The translations under genes were made by a program, and so were the position numbers. Positions 35,571-45,735 of a DNA stretch of 64,000 nt are shown in pieces. The notes under the pieces were generated by a model. That model did not search any database and was not told where the DNA came from. It was given only the letters and a program-made list of their open reading frames with translations. Source of the DNA: Candidatus Heimdallarchaeum endolithica (GTDB lineage: Archaea > Asgardarchaeota > Heimdallarchaeia > Heimdallarchaeales > Heimdallarchaeaceae). Where the stretch lies: positions 908,117 through 972,116 of the forward strand of contig CP084167.1 of the NCBI GenBank assembly GCA_021513715.1, written 5' to 3'. How positions within the stretch are numbered: position 1 is the stretch's first letter; each line of letters opens with the position of its first letter.

Positions 35571-35636
35571 TTACCTAAAAAAAGTGCTGCTGTATAAAAA
35601 TAGTTTGTTACTTAATCAAAAAAAACGATAAATTAA

Positions 35637-36644
35637 CTATATTACTCCATTCCTGATAAACGAATAGTCACCTACTTTAAGAGAATGAGCTTTTAATCCT
35701 ATGACTTCACTGTTTGTTCCAACAACAGAATCAGAAATAAATACCCTTTCTAGTTTGGAATTTTCTAATATAACAGAATTTTTAATCTCACTGTTTTCCA
35801 CCTTAACACCCTTTTCGATCATTACATAGGGTCCAATTGTGGAAGAATTAATTTCACAGTCTTCAGCAATATATACTGGAGGAACTATATTCGAATTCTT
35901 AATATTCCCAAGTATTTTATGAGTTTTTTCATTTAAATAGTGTTTATTTACAGCTAATAAATCTTCGGGATAACCAATGTCTAATCTCCAACCATTGATT
36001 TTAGAAACCTTGACCTTATAGTTATTGTCCACTAATCTTTGTATTGCATCAGTAAGTTCATATTCTCCACGAGCAGAAGGCTGTAATCCAGATATCATCT
36101 GAAATATTATAGGCGAGAATACATAAAAACCTGAAATAACATAATTACTCTTTGGGTTTTTCGGTTTTTCTTCTAAAGATATAACATTATCATTTTCGTC
36201 GATTTCAACTACTCCAAAACGTTGAGGATTTTCATGTTCTTCAATGTGCAAAGTTGCTGCTGCATTTGATGAAGTATGAAGATCAATTACCTTCTTTAAG
36301 TTTGCAGAAAATAGATTATCACCTAATAGAACGACAAAATCGTTAGATATTTTGTCCTCTATCAGATTTACTGCAGCTGCTAAACCATGAGCTTGATTTG
36401 TATGTTGAATTACATAAGAAATATTTATTCCTAAATCTTCACCGTTTTTAAAATAATCAATAATTGCATTTCTTTGATATCCAACAACAATGATAATATC
36501 ATCAATATCTAGCATGTCACGCATATATTCAATTGAACGGTGTAAAATGGGTTTGCCAGCAACAGGTAAGAGATGCTTTGGTCTGAAACTGGTGAATGGT
36601 AACAAGCGACTACCGTGCCCAGCTGCAAGAACTACTCCTTTCAT
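35637..36644 (-). CDS. Sugar-1-phosphate nucleotidylyltransferase with left-handed beta helix
   Basis: The protein has 335 aa. The N-terminal domain has the signature MKGVVLAAGHGSRLLPFT and the RPKHLLPVAGKPILHRSIEY motif. The C-terminal hexapeptide-like region (about residues 255-335: VYIAEDCEINSSTIGPYVMI) forms a left-handed beta helix. This layout matches archaeal bifunctional-type enzymes (glucose-1-P thymidylyltransferase/GlmU-like). It makes an NDP-sugar for the neighbouring epimerase and glycosyltransferases. It is separate from the short RmlA at 57598. Confidence 0.88.
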   Translation of the reverse strand: MKGVVLAAGHGSRLLPFTSFRPKHLLPVAGKPILHRSIEYMRDMLDIDDIIIVVGYQRNAIIDYFKNGEDLGINISYVIQHTNQAHGLAAAVNLIEDKISNDFVVLLGDNLFSANLKKVIDLHTSSNAAATLHIEEHENPQRFGVVEIDENDNVISLEEKPKNPKSNYVISGFYVFSPIIFQMISGLQPSARGEYELTDAIQRLVDNNYKVKVSKINGWRLDIGYPEDLLAVNKHYLNEKTHKILGNIKNSNIVPPVYIAEDCEINSSTIGPYVMIEKGVKVENSEIKNSVILENSKLERVFISDSVVGTNSEVIGLKAHSLKVGDYSFIRNGVI

Positions 36645-36838
36645 TAATTAGTAAAACTACATCTAGTATTTAAAAATTAGGATTTAGATTAAAAAAAAAA
36701 TTTAAAATGAAAGAAACAACAAAAAACTAGATAACAATAGCTTTCTCAGATAAATTAAAGAAAAAATATAACCTAGTCTATGAATAACAAATTTTAAAAA
36801 CTTACTTGAAAATCAATTTTGAAGAGAGTAGAACTAAA

Positions 36839-38020
36839 ATGGAAGGAAGAAATATTTTTAAGAAGGTTGGATTTTTTTGTGCAGCTTTTTCATTTTTGCT
36901 TTTAACGTTAATGTTATTTGTGTTTTTAATCATAGAATTTGTCCAATCAGCAATACTATGGATATCTATGCTATCAGAAATAAAACAAGGTTTGTCATTA
37001 TATATATTATCGTTATCGTTAATAATAATATTTACCTTTGGAATTATACTTTACATAATTGGAGAATTTGTACAATTTTTCTTTGGTAAATATCAATCCT
37101 TACTTTTGGATAAAAAAGAATATGTTTTATCTCCAGAAGAAAAAGAAATGGTTACAGTAATCATCCCTGCTTACAATGAAGAAGAAACTATTGAGAAAGC
37201 TATTAAAGAAGTAAAGCCTTACTGTAATCATGTAGTAGTAATAAATGATGGTTCTACTGACAATACAAAACAAAAGGCTGAGATGGCAGGTGCAATAGTA
37301 GTTAACCATAAACTAAATCAAGGTTTAGGAAAATCACTTCGAGATGGAGTGAGAAAAGCTTTATCTCTAGGATCAGAAATTATAATAAACTTTGATGCAG
37401 ACCTTCAATATAAAGCAAAAGATATTCCAAGTCTAGTTTACTATATAATACATGAAGATTATGACTTAATGATGGGCTCAAGGTTGGCAGGAAAAATCGA
37501 AAAGATGCATTGGTTTAAAAAATTTGGTAATAAATTATACACAAAACTATTAAGGTATTTAACAAAAGTGGGTATTTCAGATGGTCAAACAGGATTTAGA
37601 GCTTTTAGTGCCGAATTTGCAAAACAAATAAAAATTAGAGGAGACTTTACTTATACTCAAGAAATGATACTAGAAGCAGTATCAAAAAAATCTAAAATAG
37701 GTGAAGTACCTATTTATTTCAGAAAACGAGATTCAGGTTCATCAAGACTAATGAAAAACCCAATGCACTTTGCCAAAGCAAGTGGAATATTTTTACTGAA
37801 AGTTTTAGTGGATCTAAATCCTTTGAAAGTATATTCATTATTTAGCTCTTTCTTAATTATTATTGGATACTATTTAGGTGGAAAATACGTGTTAGATTGG
37901 TTTGTTATTGGAGAGATAAGTAATCCATTTTGGGCAACAATTGGTGTAATAATTGTGATGACTGCTATAATCATACTTTCTTTTGGATTTTTAATAAGCG
38001 CAACTAAGCATGATAATTAG
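36839..38020 (+). CDS. Membrane GT2 glycosyltransferase (dolichol-phosphate sugar synthase-like)
   Basis: The protein has 393 aa. Two N-terminal TM helices (FFCAAFSFLLLTLMLFVFLI and LSLYILSLSLIIIFTFGIIL) precede the GT2 domain: VTVIIPAYNEEETI, VVVINDGSTDNT, IINFDADLQY (DxD). DGQTGFRAFSAEFA and FRKRDSGSSRLMKNP follow as in polyprenyl-phosphate sugar synthases. Two more TM helices end the protein. It loads a sugar onto a polyprenyl phosphate carrier at the inner membrane face. The start is ATG 36839; a TTG at 36806 would add 11 residues. Confidence 0.85.
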   Translation: MEGRNIFKKVGFFCAAFSFLLLTLMLFVFLIIEFVQSAILWISMLSEIKQGLSLYILSLSLIIIFTFGIILYIIGEFVQFFFGKYQSLLLDKKEYVLSPEEKEMVTVIIPAYNEEETIEKAIKEVKPYCNHVVVINDGSTDNTKQKAEMAGAIVVNHKLNQGLGKSLRDGVRKALSLGSEIIINFDADLQYKAKDIPSLVYYIIHEDYDLMMGSRLAGKIEKMHWFKKFGNKLYTKLLRYLTKVGISDGQTGFRAFSAEFAKQIKIRGDFTYTQEMILEAVSKKSKIGEVPIYFRKRDSGSSRLMKNPMHFAKASGIFLLKVLVDLNPLKVYSLFSSFLIIIGYYLGGKYVLDWFVIGEISNPFWATIGVIIVMTAIIILSFGFLISATKHDN

Positions 38021-38277
38021 AAAAATTATTCTTTTATTTTTATTTTTTCTTGATTTATAGCGAATGATAGCTTAAAAGTCTTTTAACTTTAAGAATAGGA
38101 GGTACACCTTCGAGCAACAATTAGATTGGTGAGTCCATAAATTGTTCTCATGTGTAAAAAGTTCAAAGATTTATTAGAAGATATGTTAATATAGTAAGAA
38201 TATAGAAGCAAAAATTAGATTCATAATGAATTTGACCAACTGTCGGTAGCGTACAAATAGATAACTTCATAATTGAA

Positions 38278-40461
38278 TTATGGAATATATAGTAACATGG
38301 AGTACAGGTGTTCTCTAGTAGTAAATGTTCTAGTATCATAGAATTTCTTTATTACAAGAAGGTTATTTGACTGATATTGGATTGACTTCATAAATTCTTT
38401 TACTATATCAGGAATATTGTAAATATAGAAACCAGCACTGTTCAATATTGCAATATAGCGGATGTTCAATTTTTCTTTTAAAACTGAAAACCATTCTTGT
38501 TTAGGATGTTTAAGAAGAAATTGCCTAAAGGTTTGTGACTCGGGAAAAATTAATCTACTATAATTATGTATATAATATATTTCAAAAGGATATACGATAA
38601 TTAGCTCACTTCTTGGTAGATAATTATTAACGTAATCTATCAGTTTAATTTCAAAAAGTTTCCAATGATATAGATCTTCATCATCATTATTGAAAGGATG
38701 CAAAATAGGATATAAAACAGGATCATTTATTGTTTTAAAACCAAAAATAATGATAACTGTTGAAAATAAAACATTAATAGTAAGCATCGCAACTATTGTT
38801 ATTTTCATTAAAGTTGAAATAACTTTAACTAAATTTTTTGCTTTGCTTAAAATTACACCAATTGAATTGATTTCTTTAAAAAATAAAGATAGAGCTTCAC
38901 TGCTTACAAGTGATAATACTGGAAGTAGTAATAGATAATATCTAGATAAACTAGATGTTACAAACAATTTTTGTAAGATTAGCACAGGGATAATAATATA
39001 CAATGCTAAAAATTTCTTTTCGATATTTCTTTGGAAAATACTATAAATTAACCATATAATTGATAGAGAAACAATTATTGAGCCAAGAGGTTGGTTCACT
39101 TTTCCTATGTTAACTGCTGAGATAATATATAAGTTATTTTTTCTGTATGTTTCAATAAATAAGGTAAATCTAAAAAACACAATTAAACACACAAAAACTA
39201 CTGATGATAAACATATTGAGAGAGCTCTCTTAACTTTAATGTTTGTGAATATATCTAAAAACGAACTACTTTGCATTAAGAAAGTCATAAATAAAGCAAA
39301 AAGAAATAAATAATATACCATTATTAGTGAAAAAACGTTTGGTTCTACAAAATTAATATCAAATATATTAGTGTAGGGATAAAATATTTCTCCAAAGTTA
39401 ATAAAAGTTATTACATAGCGAATTGAGCCGATGAAAAAAGTAAGAAACGGGCCAAAATAAAGGTATGATAAAGAAACCCTATGTTTCTTGATTTTAGAGT
39501 TGAACTTTCTTTCTAAGAAAATTCTAAATGCTAAGTAAAATATATAATTTACCAATGATATTTGTTTTGAACAAATCATCAAACCAATAAAAATATCTCC
39601 AAGAAGAATTGATTTTTTTCTATATTTTGCCTTTATATCTTGAATATTGAATAATATTGCTGTTAAAAAAAATGATAATTGAGAAACATCATTGTTCATA
39701 GTTGAAGATACTGAAATTAGGGCTGGACAACTAATGAATATGATAATTGTAAGACTTTTTGAATTTTTTTGTATATTAAAATACTTAAATATTTCATATA
39801 TAGCCAATACAGAAATTGTTAGAAAAATAGGATTGAGAAAACGGACTGGAAAATCACAATTTGCGATCTTAAATAACATATAACCAATAATATGAAAAGG
39901 AGAAATATCATAAAAAAAGTGATAATTTAGAAAAGGATAATCTCGAATATAAGGAAAAGAGTTGATCTCATAGAGAAATTTTATCATAGGCATATGAGTA
40001 AAAATAGCATCTGCGCTTGTAGTAGGAAATAATATTGAATGATAAAAAGTGAAAAAAATAAAATACAAAACAATAAAACTTGTCGATTTCTTAAGAGTAA
40101 AATTATTAAAAATGTTATTTATTTTCTCCTTTAATTTTCTTAGAAAATTGATTTGTTTCAACTGAAACTGATTATATATTTTCTTAAGGTTGTTTATTAT
40201 ATTATAATAAGTAAATATAAGATTTTTATTAACAATAATAAAGAATATTGCTAATGTAAAATTCATAAAAATATAAAAAATTAAGGTTTTAATGTCTAAA
40301 AATAAATAGATTATACCCATTAGATAGTTAAATACTATGTTTGATGATAAAATAAGAATTATATTAGAAGCTTTCGATGCATTATGATTATATAAAAATA
40401 TACAAGGAAATAGAATTGAAGCTATTGTAACTAAAACTGTAGAAAACATGATTGACACCAT
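38278..40461 (-). CDS. Large GT-C-like membrane glycosyltransferase
   Basis: The protein has 727 aa with about 12-14 TM helices and a C-terminal soluble region of about 150 residues. The first long loop after TM4 (TTSADAIFTHMPMIKFLYEI) contains acidic residues where GT-C enzymes keep their catalytic Asp, followed by DYPFLNYHFFYDISPFH. Such proteins move sugars from polyprenyl-phosphate donors on the outer face. No WWDYG (AglB) motif is seen. It is distinct from, but similar in plan to, the paralogue pair at 43188 and 49610. A Wzy-type polymerase is the alternative. Confidence 0.7.
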   Translation of the reverse strand: MVSIMFSTVLVTIASILFPCIFLYNHNASKASNIILILSSNIVFNYLMGIIYLFLDIKTLIFYIFMNFTLAIFFIIVNKNLIFTYYNIINNLKKIYNQFQLKQINFLRKLKEKINNIFNNFTLKKSTSFIVLYFIFFTFYHSILFPTTSADAIFTHMPMIKFLYEINSFPYIRDYPFLNYHFFYDISPFHIIGYMLFKIANCDFPVRFLNPIFLTISVLAIYEIFKYFNIQKNSKSLTIIIFISCPALISVSSTMNNDVSQLSFFLTAILFNIQDIKAKYRKKSILLGDIFIGLMICSKQISLVNYIFYLAFRIFLERKFNSKIKKHRVSLSYLYFGPFLTFFIGSIRYVITFINFGEIFYPYTNIFDINFVEPNVFSLIMVYYLFLFALFMTFLMQSSSFLDIFTNIKVKRALSICLSSVVFVCLIVFFRFTLFIETYRKNNLYIISAVNIGKVNQPLGSIIVSLSIIWLIYSIFQRNIEKKFLALYIIIPVLILQKLFVTSSLSRYYLLLLPVLSLVSSEALSLFFKEINSIGVILSKAKNLVKVISTLMKITIVAMLTINVLFSTVIIIFGFKTINDPVLYPILHPFNNDDEDLYHWKLFEIKLIDYVNNYLPRSELIIVYPFEIYYIHNYSRLIFPESQTFRQFLLKHPKQEWFSVLKEKLNIRYIAILNSAGFYIYNIPDIVKEFMKSIQYQSNNLLVIKKFYDTRTFTTREHLYSMLLYIP

Positions 40462-40609
40462 TATTTTATAATTAAAGAGAGAAATTTAACTAGGGTGTAA
40501 TAAAGAAAAATTATATTGATAATTAAGAAAACAAAAAACTTCCATAGTACATTAAAAAGTAATGTAAACTTTTTTTGTATAAACACATGTTGTTCGAAAC
40601 ATATAATCA

Positions 40610-40722
40610 ATATAAAGTTATTGCTAAAAGAATGTTCTATACTCCCACAACTGGGCAGAAGGAGAAGAAATAATTACAAGTGTAGCATATAAAGTTATTG
40701 CTAAAAGAATGTTCTATACTCC
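40610..40722 (+). repeat. Two-copy 36-bp direct repeat in a gene-free stretch
   Basis: Positions 40610-40645 and 40687-40722 are identical over 36 bases, separated by 41 bases. Each copy translates, in its own frame, as YKVIAKRMFYTP followed by a short tail and stop (TTGQKEKK and EENVGS). This suggests duplicated debris of a gene's 3' end rather than a CRISPR. The remainder of 40462-41005 is AT-rich with nothing else recognisable. Confidence 0.6.
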
Positions 40723-41005
40723 AGAAGAAAACGTTGGAAGTTAAGTCTTTTTCATAGCTCAAGAAACTGAATAACATGAAAGAATACTTTAAAGATTAAA
40801 CACTTGTCACATATTCAACTCTATTTATCATTCAACTTTAGTATCTAATATTTTTTTATTGATTTCATCGATTATATTCTTTCAAGAGCTGATAGTGAAA
40901 TATTTTTGCTTTCTAATGTGAAATAACTGTTAATTATTTATTAAGTCTTTGTAGCATCTATAAAGAAAAATATAACTAAAATTAATTAATATTTATAAGT
41001 TCATT

Positions 41006-42952
41006 TCATTTTAAGTTATTTCTTTTTTCAATTTTTTTCTGATATATTGTAATTCCTACCGTAACTAGAATAAATAATATTGTTCCTGCAATTAAAAATA
41101 GGATAGCAATTATATTAACTCCTTTAGGATAACTTTCTGCAGACATTGGATTAGTACCTTTCATCATTTCTTCTAAATCAGAGAAGCCATCATTATCCGA
41201 ATCTGGTTTATTAGGGATTGTTCTATAAATATATTCTTCTAAATTTGATAAACCGTCACCATCATAGTCTTTGGATGAATCATTTAAGTTTGGATTTAAA
41301 CCATAATTTACTTCCCAACCATCAGGCATACCATCACCATCAGTATCAGCCTTCAAAGGGTCAGTTCCATAATAATATTCTTCTATATTCGATAACTGAT
41401 CTTTGTCAGGATCATTATCGGTCTCTTTAATCATAGGATTGAGATTGTTTTCTAGCTCCCATTTATCTGGAAGACCATCTAGATCTGTATCTGAATTGTT
41501 TGCAGATGTTCCAATAAGAAATTCGTCATAATTTGATAATCCATCGCAATCGTTATCTTCAAAACTATCATTAACCAACTGATTCAAATTGTTGTTAACT
41601 TCATAAAAATCAGAGATTAGATCAAAATCAGTGTCATTAGAGTATGGGTTTGTTTGAAATTTGTACTCTAGATAATCAAATAGTTGATCATTATCTTCAT
41701 CACCAAATGTATTATTTTCACCCACATTAAAACCATAATAGATTTCCCACCAATCACCTATAGAATCGTTATCTTTATCAATATAAGTAAAATTTAAAGG
41801 AAAGGGATCAATAGAATAAGCAGGACCATCTATAGAATAGAAGTTTGTTTTGAAAGTAAAATCAGTCCAATAATTTCCCTTATTTTCTGAATAAGAACAC
41901 CAAACATTGTTTTTTTCATTTTCGTATGCCTGTATTGATAATTCATTATTTTCAAAAAATATGTTTTCATATATTTGAACATTATTTGAATTATATAGAA
42001 TGACACCATAGTCCTTATTCATTATCAAATTATTATTATCAACAAAAGAATCAACAGTTCCTCTGATTTCTAAACCATAAACAAGATTGTTCTTAAGAGT
42101 ATTATTAGAAATAACTATGCTTTTTGAATTTTCAGAAAAGATCCCAGATTGTGTATTTTGATTACAAAAATTATTTATTACTTTGGATTTTTCTGACTGA
42201 TACAAATATATTCCATAATAATTTAGAGAACAATTATTATAAGTTATATTTGTAATTGATCCTTGAGAATAAATTCCATATAATATATGATTTACTAAAC
42301 TATTTTTATTAACAAAAATATCTAAGGAGCTTGTAATATAAATTCCATATAGCTGATTGTCAGCAAAGATATTATTTTCAACACCTATATTTTTTGACAT
42401 ATCAACTTTTAAACCAGTGTTATGGTTCCTTTGAAATTTATTGTTCTCAATTCTTAAGAGGGATGAATTTTCAATATTAATGCCAACATAATTTTCTTTT
42501 AGTATATTATTAGAAATATTAGCACTTATGCTTGTGACATTATTGATGAAAATTCCATTTTTGCTATTATTTATTGTACAATTATAAATTATAAATGAAC
42601 CATTAGAAATATTCTCAATTGAAATTCCTCTCTCTCCAGCATCGATATAACAATTTTGTATTATGAAGCTTACTGTTGTAGAATTTATTGTAATACCATT
42701 TCCGTCAGTAACAATTGTTAAATTTTCAATAATATAAGGATCTGAAGTGGTTCCTGAACCTTTAAAAACATTAAAATCTGCATTAGAGTTAATTAAAATT
42801 GGATTTGTCTGGGTAACTTCTATAAAGGGTGAAATATTGGAAGAGTGATTGAGAAGGTATACCGCATTTACATCTATCGCAAAAAATAGAATAAATAAAT
42901 ACAATTTGATGAAGACTTTAATTTTAACCAGAAAAAGTGCTTTTTTATGCAT
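41006..42952 (-). CDS. Surface protein with beta-helix, calcium-binding repeats and C-terminal anchor
   Basis: The protein has 648 aa. A signal peptide (KIKVFIKLYLFILFFAIDV) is followed by a right-handed parallel beta-helix (about 70-350, NosD/PbH1-type repeats such as NNSKNGIFINNVTSISANIS). Then at least five thrombospondin-3/dockerin-like acidic repeats (about 385-610) have the pattern DTDGDGMPDGWEVNYGLNP and DYDGDGLSNLEEYIYRT. A TM anchor (NIIAILFLIAGTILFILV) and basic tail end it. It has many N-x-S/T sites. It is probably an S-layer or adhesin protein stabilised by Ca2+ and a likely target of the surrounding glycan enzymes. Confidence 0.85.
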   Translation of the reverse strand: MHKKALFLVKIKVFIKLYLFILFFAIDVNAVYLLNHSSNISPFIEVTQTNPILINSNADFNVFKGSGTTSDPYIIENLTIVTDGNGITINSTTVSFIIQNCYIDAGERGISIENISNGSFIIYNCTINNSKNGIFINNVTSISANISNNILKENYVGINIENSSLLRIENNKFQRNHNTGLKVDMSKNIGVENNIFADNQLYGIYITSSLDIFVNKNSLVNHILYGIYSQGSITNITYNNCSLNYYGIYLYQSEKSKVINNFCNQNTQSGIFSENSKSIVISNNTLKNNLVYGLEIRGTVDSFVDNNNLIMNKDYGVILYNSNNVQIYENIFFENNELSIQAYENEKNNVWCSYSENKGNYWTDFTFKTNFYSIDGPAYSIDPFPLNFTYIDKDNDSIGDWWEIYYGFNVGENNTFGDEDNDQLFDYLEYKFQTNPYSNDTDFDLISDFYEVNNNLNQLVNDSFEDNDCDGLSNYDEFLIGTSANNSDTDLDGLPDKWELENNLNPMIKETDNDPDKDQLSNIEEYYYGTDPLKADTDGDGMPDGWEVNYGLNPNLNDSSKDYDGDGLSNLEEYIYRTIPNKPDSDNDGFSDLEEMMKGTNPMSAESYPKGVNIIAILFLIAGTILFILVTVGITIYQKKIEKRNNLK

Positions 42953-43187
42953 AACATCACTGAATAATGCTAATATTTTAGTTTATTGGAAAGGAAAAAA
43001 ATATAAATTTTTTGTAAATGAGTTTAGAAATATTTAAAGTTATCAAAAGCTGGTTTATTACTCTTTTTCAAATCTATTATAAGGATACGGTAATTAAGAA
43101 TTGTATATAATTTTAAAGTTAATCATAATATTTACTTTTTTCTAGATACACTATCGTGCATCTTGTCTGAAAAAATAATTTATACTT

Positions 43188-45308
43188 TTATTCATCATTT
43201 AAATAGTTGTAACTCACCTCGAATATGCTTACTGAACCTTGAGAAAAAACTGGTGTTAAAAATTCAATTTTATTGAATATTTCAATTGAATAATTTAATC
43301 CTATTTCTTCCATTTTCATAGCTAAATAATTAGGGCGATCATCTGAAACAAAGATATGAGTAATAGAGTGGTTGTATAAGTAAGTTAACGCTGTATAGGT
43401 GTCATTAAATTTAAGAATAGCTGAAAACAGTTCAAAAACTGTGGTTTCTGTATATGACATATCTGCAGAAGAATAAAAAGGATAACAAATCGTTTTATTT
43501 TGAGGATAAACATAAAGAGGAATAAATTGCCCATAAGGATCATTAAGAATAACCATTGAACCATTATAATTTTTTATCCAGGCGTAAGAAGCTAACACAT
43601 CATCGTTATAACTTATTGCTGTGCGACTTGGAATTATGTAGCTATATATACTAAATGATATAAGAAGTACAATAATGAAAAAATACTTACGTACATCTCT
43701 CAAATGTTTTATATTTTTTATATTTTTTCTTAGTTTATAAAACAGTTCAACTTTTTTATGTTGGAGATGAACTCTATTCTTGAAATTATAAATATGTTCT
43801 TTGACAAACTTACCTGAAATGATAGGAGCTAAAATTATATTATTAATTTCATATACACGTTCTATCCTAAACAAGTAGTTAGCTAAGGGGAAACGGATGA
43901 AACGGCCAGTAAAAATCTGAATTTGCATAAAACTTAGAAAAAAGAATACAGAAATAAAAAATATTGAAACTCCAAATAGTTTAACATCTATATTTTTTCT
44001 TTTTTTAAATAAAAGAGTTATCAAAAACAAAAACGAGAATAGAAATGAAAAGTAGAAAAATGAAAAATAATATAATATTAAATTAATTACCACATTACCA
44101 AAAGAAAAAAGTCCAATTTCTCCTGTTTGTCCTTTTCTTATGTAACTCCAAATTACAAGTAACCATGATGATTCCTTCGTGAAAAAAGTAATGCTTCCAC
44201 CTAGATTTAGTTGCGTAAGAAATAGAAAAAGAAATTCATCAAAAAAAGCGATTAATACTTCGATTAAAGCAAAAAAAAACAAAATAATAACTAAACTATA
44301 AACTTTTTTTATATTTCTATATTTAAAAATGTTAAATGTAGCAATTACAATTGTGCCAATTAACGCAAATCCTAATGTGTTAAAATGAGTTAAAGAAATA
44401 GCCATAAAAATAAAGATAATAGTTAAATGATTATATAGAGAAGAATTATCATTTATTTTTAGCATCGCATCTAGATAAAATACAAGGATAAGCAAAGAAA
44501 AAGTAAAGGGATAACCACCCCATTTAGTTAAGAAAATAAATTGTGGTGTTAAAAATGCCAAAGAAACCATAGTTTCAGTTATATAGTCTTTAAAATGACT
44601 TCTATATAATAAATATAACACAAAAAATAACAAGTTAAATATAAAATGAATGCTATTATTAACAAAAATTCCCATATTAATGTCAAAAAAACTAAAAAAA
44701 TAATAATACCATAATAAAAAACAATGAGATAGAGGAGGATAAAATAAATTTTCATTTAAATAAAAGTCAGGTGCAATAATTTTAGACCAGCTTGGAAAAA
44801 GATTTTTTTGATTGAAAATTAGCAATAATTGGATAGCATGACCTTTAGGATCGTCAGCATTTGGTAATACTAAGAGTAATCCTGGTAGAATAGTTAGGAA
44901 AAATATAACTAGTAAAATAACAATTTTTATAATTCTTTTATTATAAAAAAAATTTTTTAGATAGTTTAATATTATGTTAAAATGATATTTTATCAGTGTT
45001 TTATTTTTGTTATAAGTAACAAAACCTAAAATATAGATTATAGATATATAAATTAAAATTATATAATATGGTAACTTAAATAAAATAATAAAAAATAAAA
45101 AAAATGAAGAAGTTAATACACCAATGCTTATATTTTTTAGAATAAAATTTGAAAAGTTACTATTAATTTTTCTATTTTTTGTTGCGTTAATAATAAGCAA
45201 ATAAGTAGGTATTATTTGAGTTATGATAAATAATATTAAAAAGCTTAATTGTATAACTATGTTCATCAGTATAACATAAAAATTAATGTTTACGTTTTGA
45301 AGAAGCAT
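43188..45308 (-). CDS. GT-C-like multi-TM protein, paralogue 1
   Basis: The protein has 706 aa with about 12 TM helices and a soluble C-terminal domain of about 130 residues. The external loop LPNADDPKGHAIQLLLIFNQ carries a conserved DDPKGH motif that is a good candidate for the catalytic acidic site, and ENLFYPPLSHCFLLWYYYFF follows. The C-terminal part has WIKNYNGSMVILNDPYGQFI and THIFVSDDRPNYLAMKM. It shares these motifs with the gene at 49610. It may be an undescribed GT-C or a polymerase of the surface-glycan pathway. Confidence 0.7.
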   Translation of the reverse strand: MLLQNVNINFYVILMNIVIQLSFLILFIITQIIPTYLLIINATKNRKINSNFSNFILKNISIGVLTSSFFLFFIILFKLPYYIILIYISIIYILGFVTYNKNKTLIKYHFNIILNYLKNFFYNKRIIKIVILLVIFFLTILPGLLLVLPNADDPKGHAIQLLLIFNQKNLFPSWSKIIAPDFYLNENLFYPPLSHCFLLWYYYFFSFFDINMGIFVNNSIHFIFNLLFFVLYLLYRSHFKDYITETMVSLAFLTPQFIFLTKWGGYPFTFSLLILVFYLDAMLKINDNSSLYNHLTIIFIFMAISLTHFNTLGFALIGTIVIATFNIFKYRNIKKVYSLVIILFFFALIEVLIAFFDEFLFLFLTQLNLGGSITFFTKESSWLLVIWSYIRKGQTGEIGLFSFGNVVINLILYYFSFFYFSFLFSFLFLITLLFKKRKNIDVKLFGVSIFFISVFFFLSFMQIQIFTGRFIRFPLANYLFRIERVYEINNIILAPIISGKFVKEHIYNFKNRVHLQHKKVELFYKLRKNIKNIKHLRDVRKYFFIIVLLISFSIYSYIIPSRTAISYNDDVLASYAWIKNYNGSMVILNDPYGQFIPLYVYPQNKTICYPFYSSADMSYTETTVFELFSAILKFNDTYTALTYLYNHSITHIFVSDDRPNYLAMKMEEIGLNYSIEIFNKIEFLTPVFSQGSVSIFEVSYNYLNDE

Positions 45309-45735
45309 AACTTCAAGAAATGAAATTTAAATATAAATTTTATGTTTACCAATGTAAAAATGCTGAAAAACGAATTATCTATATTTGATATATTATTTAA
45401 ACTAATAGATTGATGAATACTTTTGATAATCATTTTATCAGGTATAAGAATAGAAAATGTCAGAAAATGATGAATATTTAGTCACTAAATTTGTGTTTAT
45501 TTTTGGACAATAAAGAAATATGAAGAGAAGTTTATTCAGATAATCTATTTTCTTCTGAAGCATTATAACTTCAGTTTTTCTTAATTTTTTTTGATTACTA
45601 TTAGGGTTATTCACAACATATTATTTACTTCTGTAAACAACTTTCTATTTTTTGTTTCTAATATAGGTAGAAAAATACAAATTAGATTATTCCATAAAAT
45701 TAAAATGTTAATCAATTTATTCTAGTTTGAATAAT
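45309..45735. other. Gene-free region between divergent glycosylation genes
   Basis: This 427-nt AT-rich gap should contain the promoters for the GT-C gene (leftward) and the GT4 gene (rightward). I see a CTGAAG/CTTCAG hairpin followed by T-rich DNA near 45556-45582, and no RNA gene. Confidence 0.35.

Noticed and set aside
38278..40461. AglB oligosaccharyltransferase
   Set aside because: The size and TM number fit, but there is no WWDYG or related catalytic motif.
40610..40722. A 36-bp repeat with a 41-bp spacer, like a minimal CRISPR
   Set aside because: Only two copies, no internal palindrome, no cas gene nearby, and each copy encodes the same peptide, which fits duplicated coding debris better.
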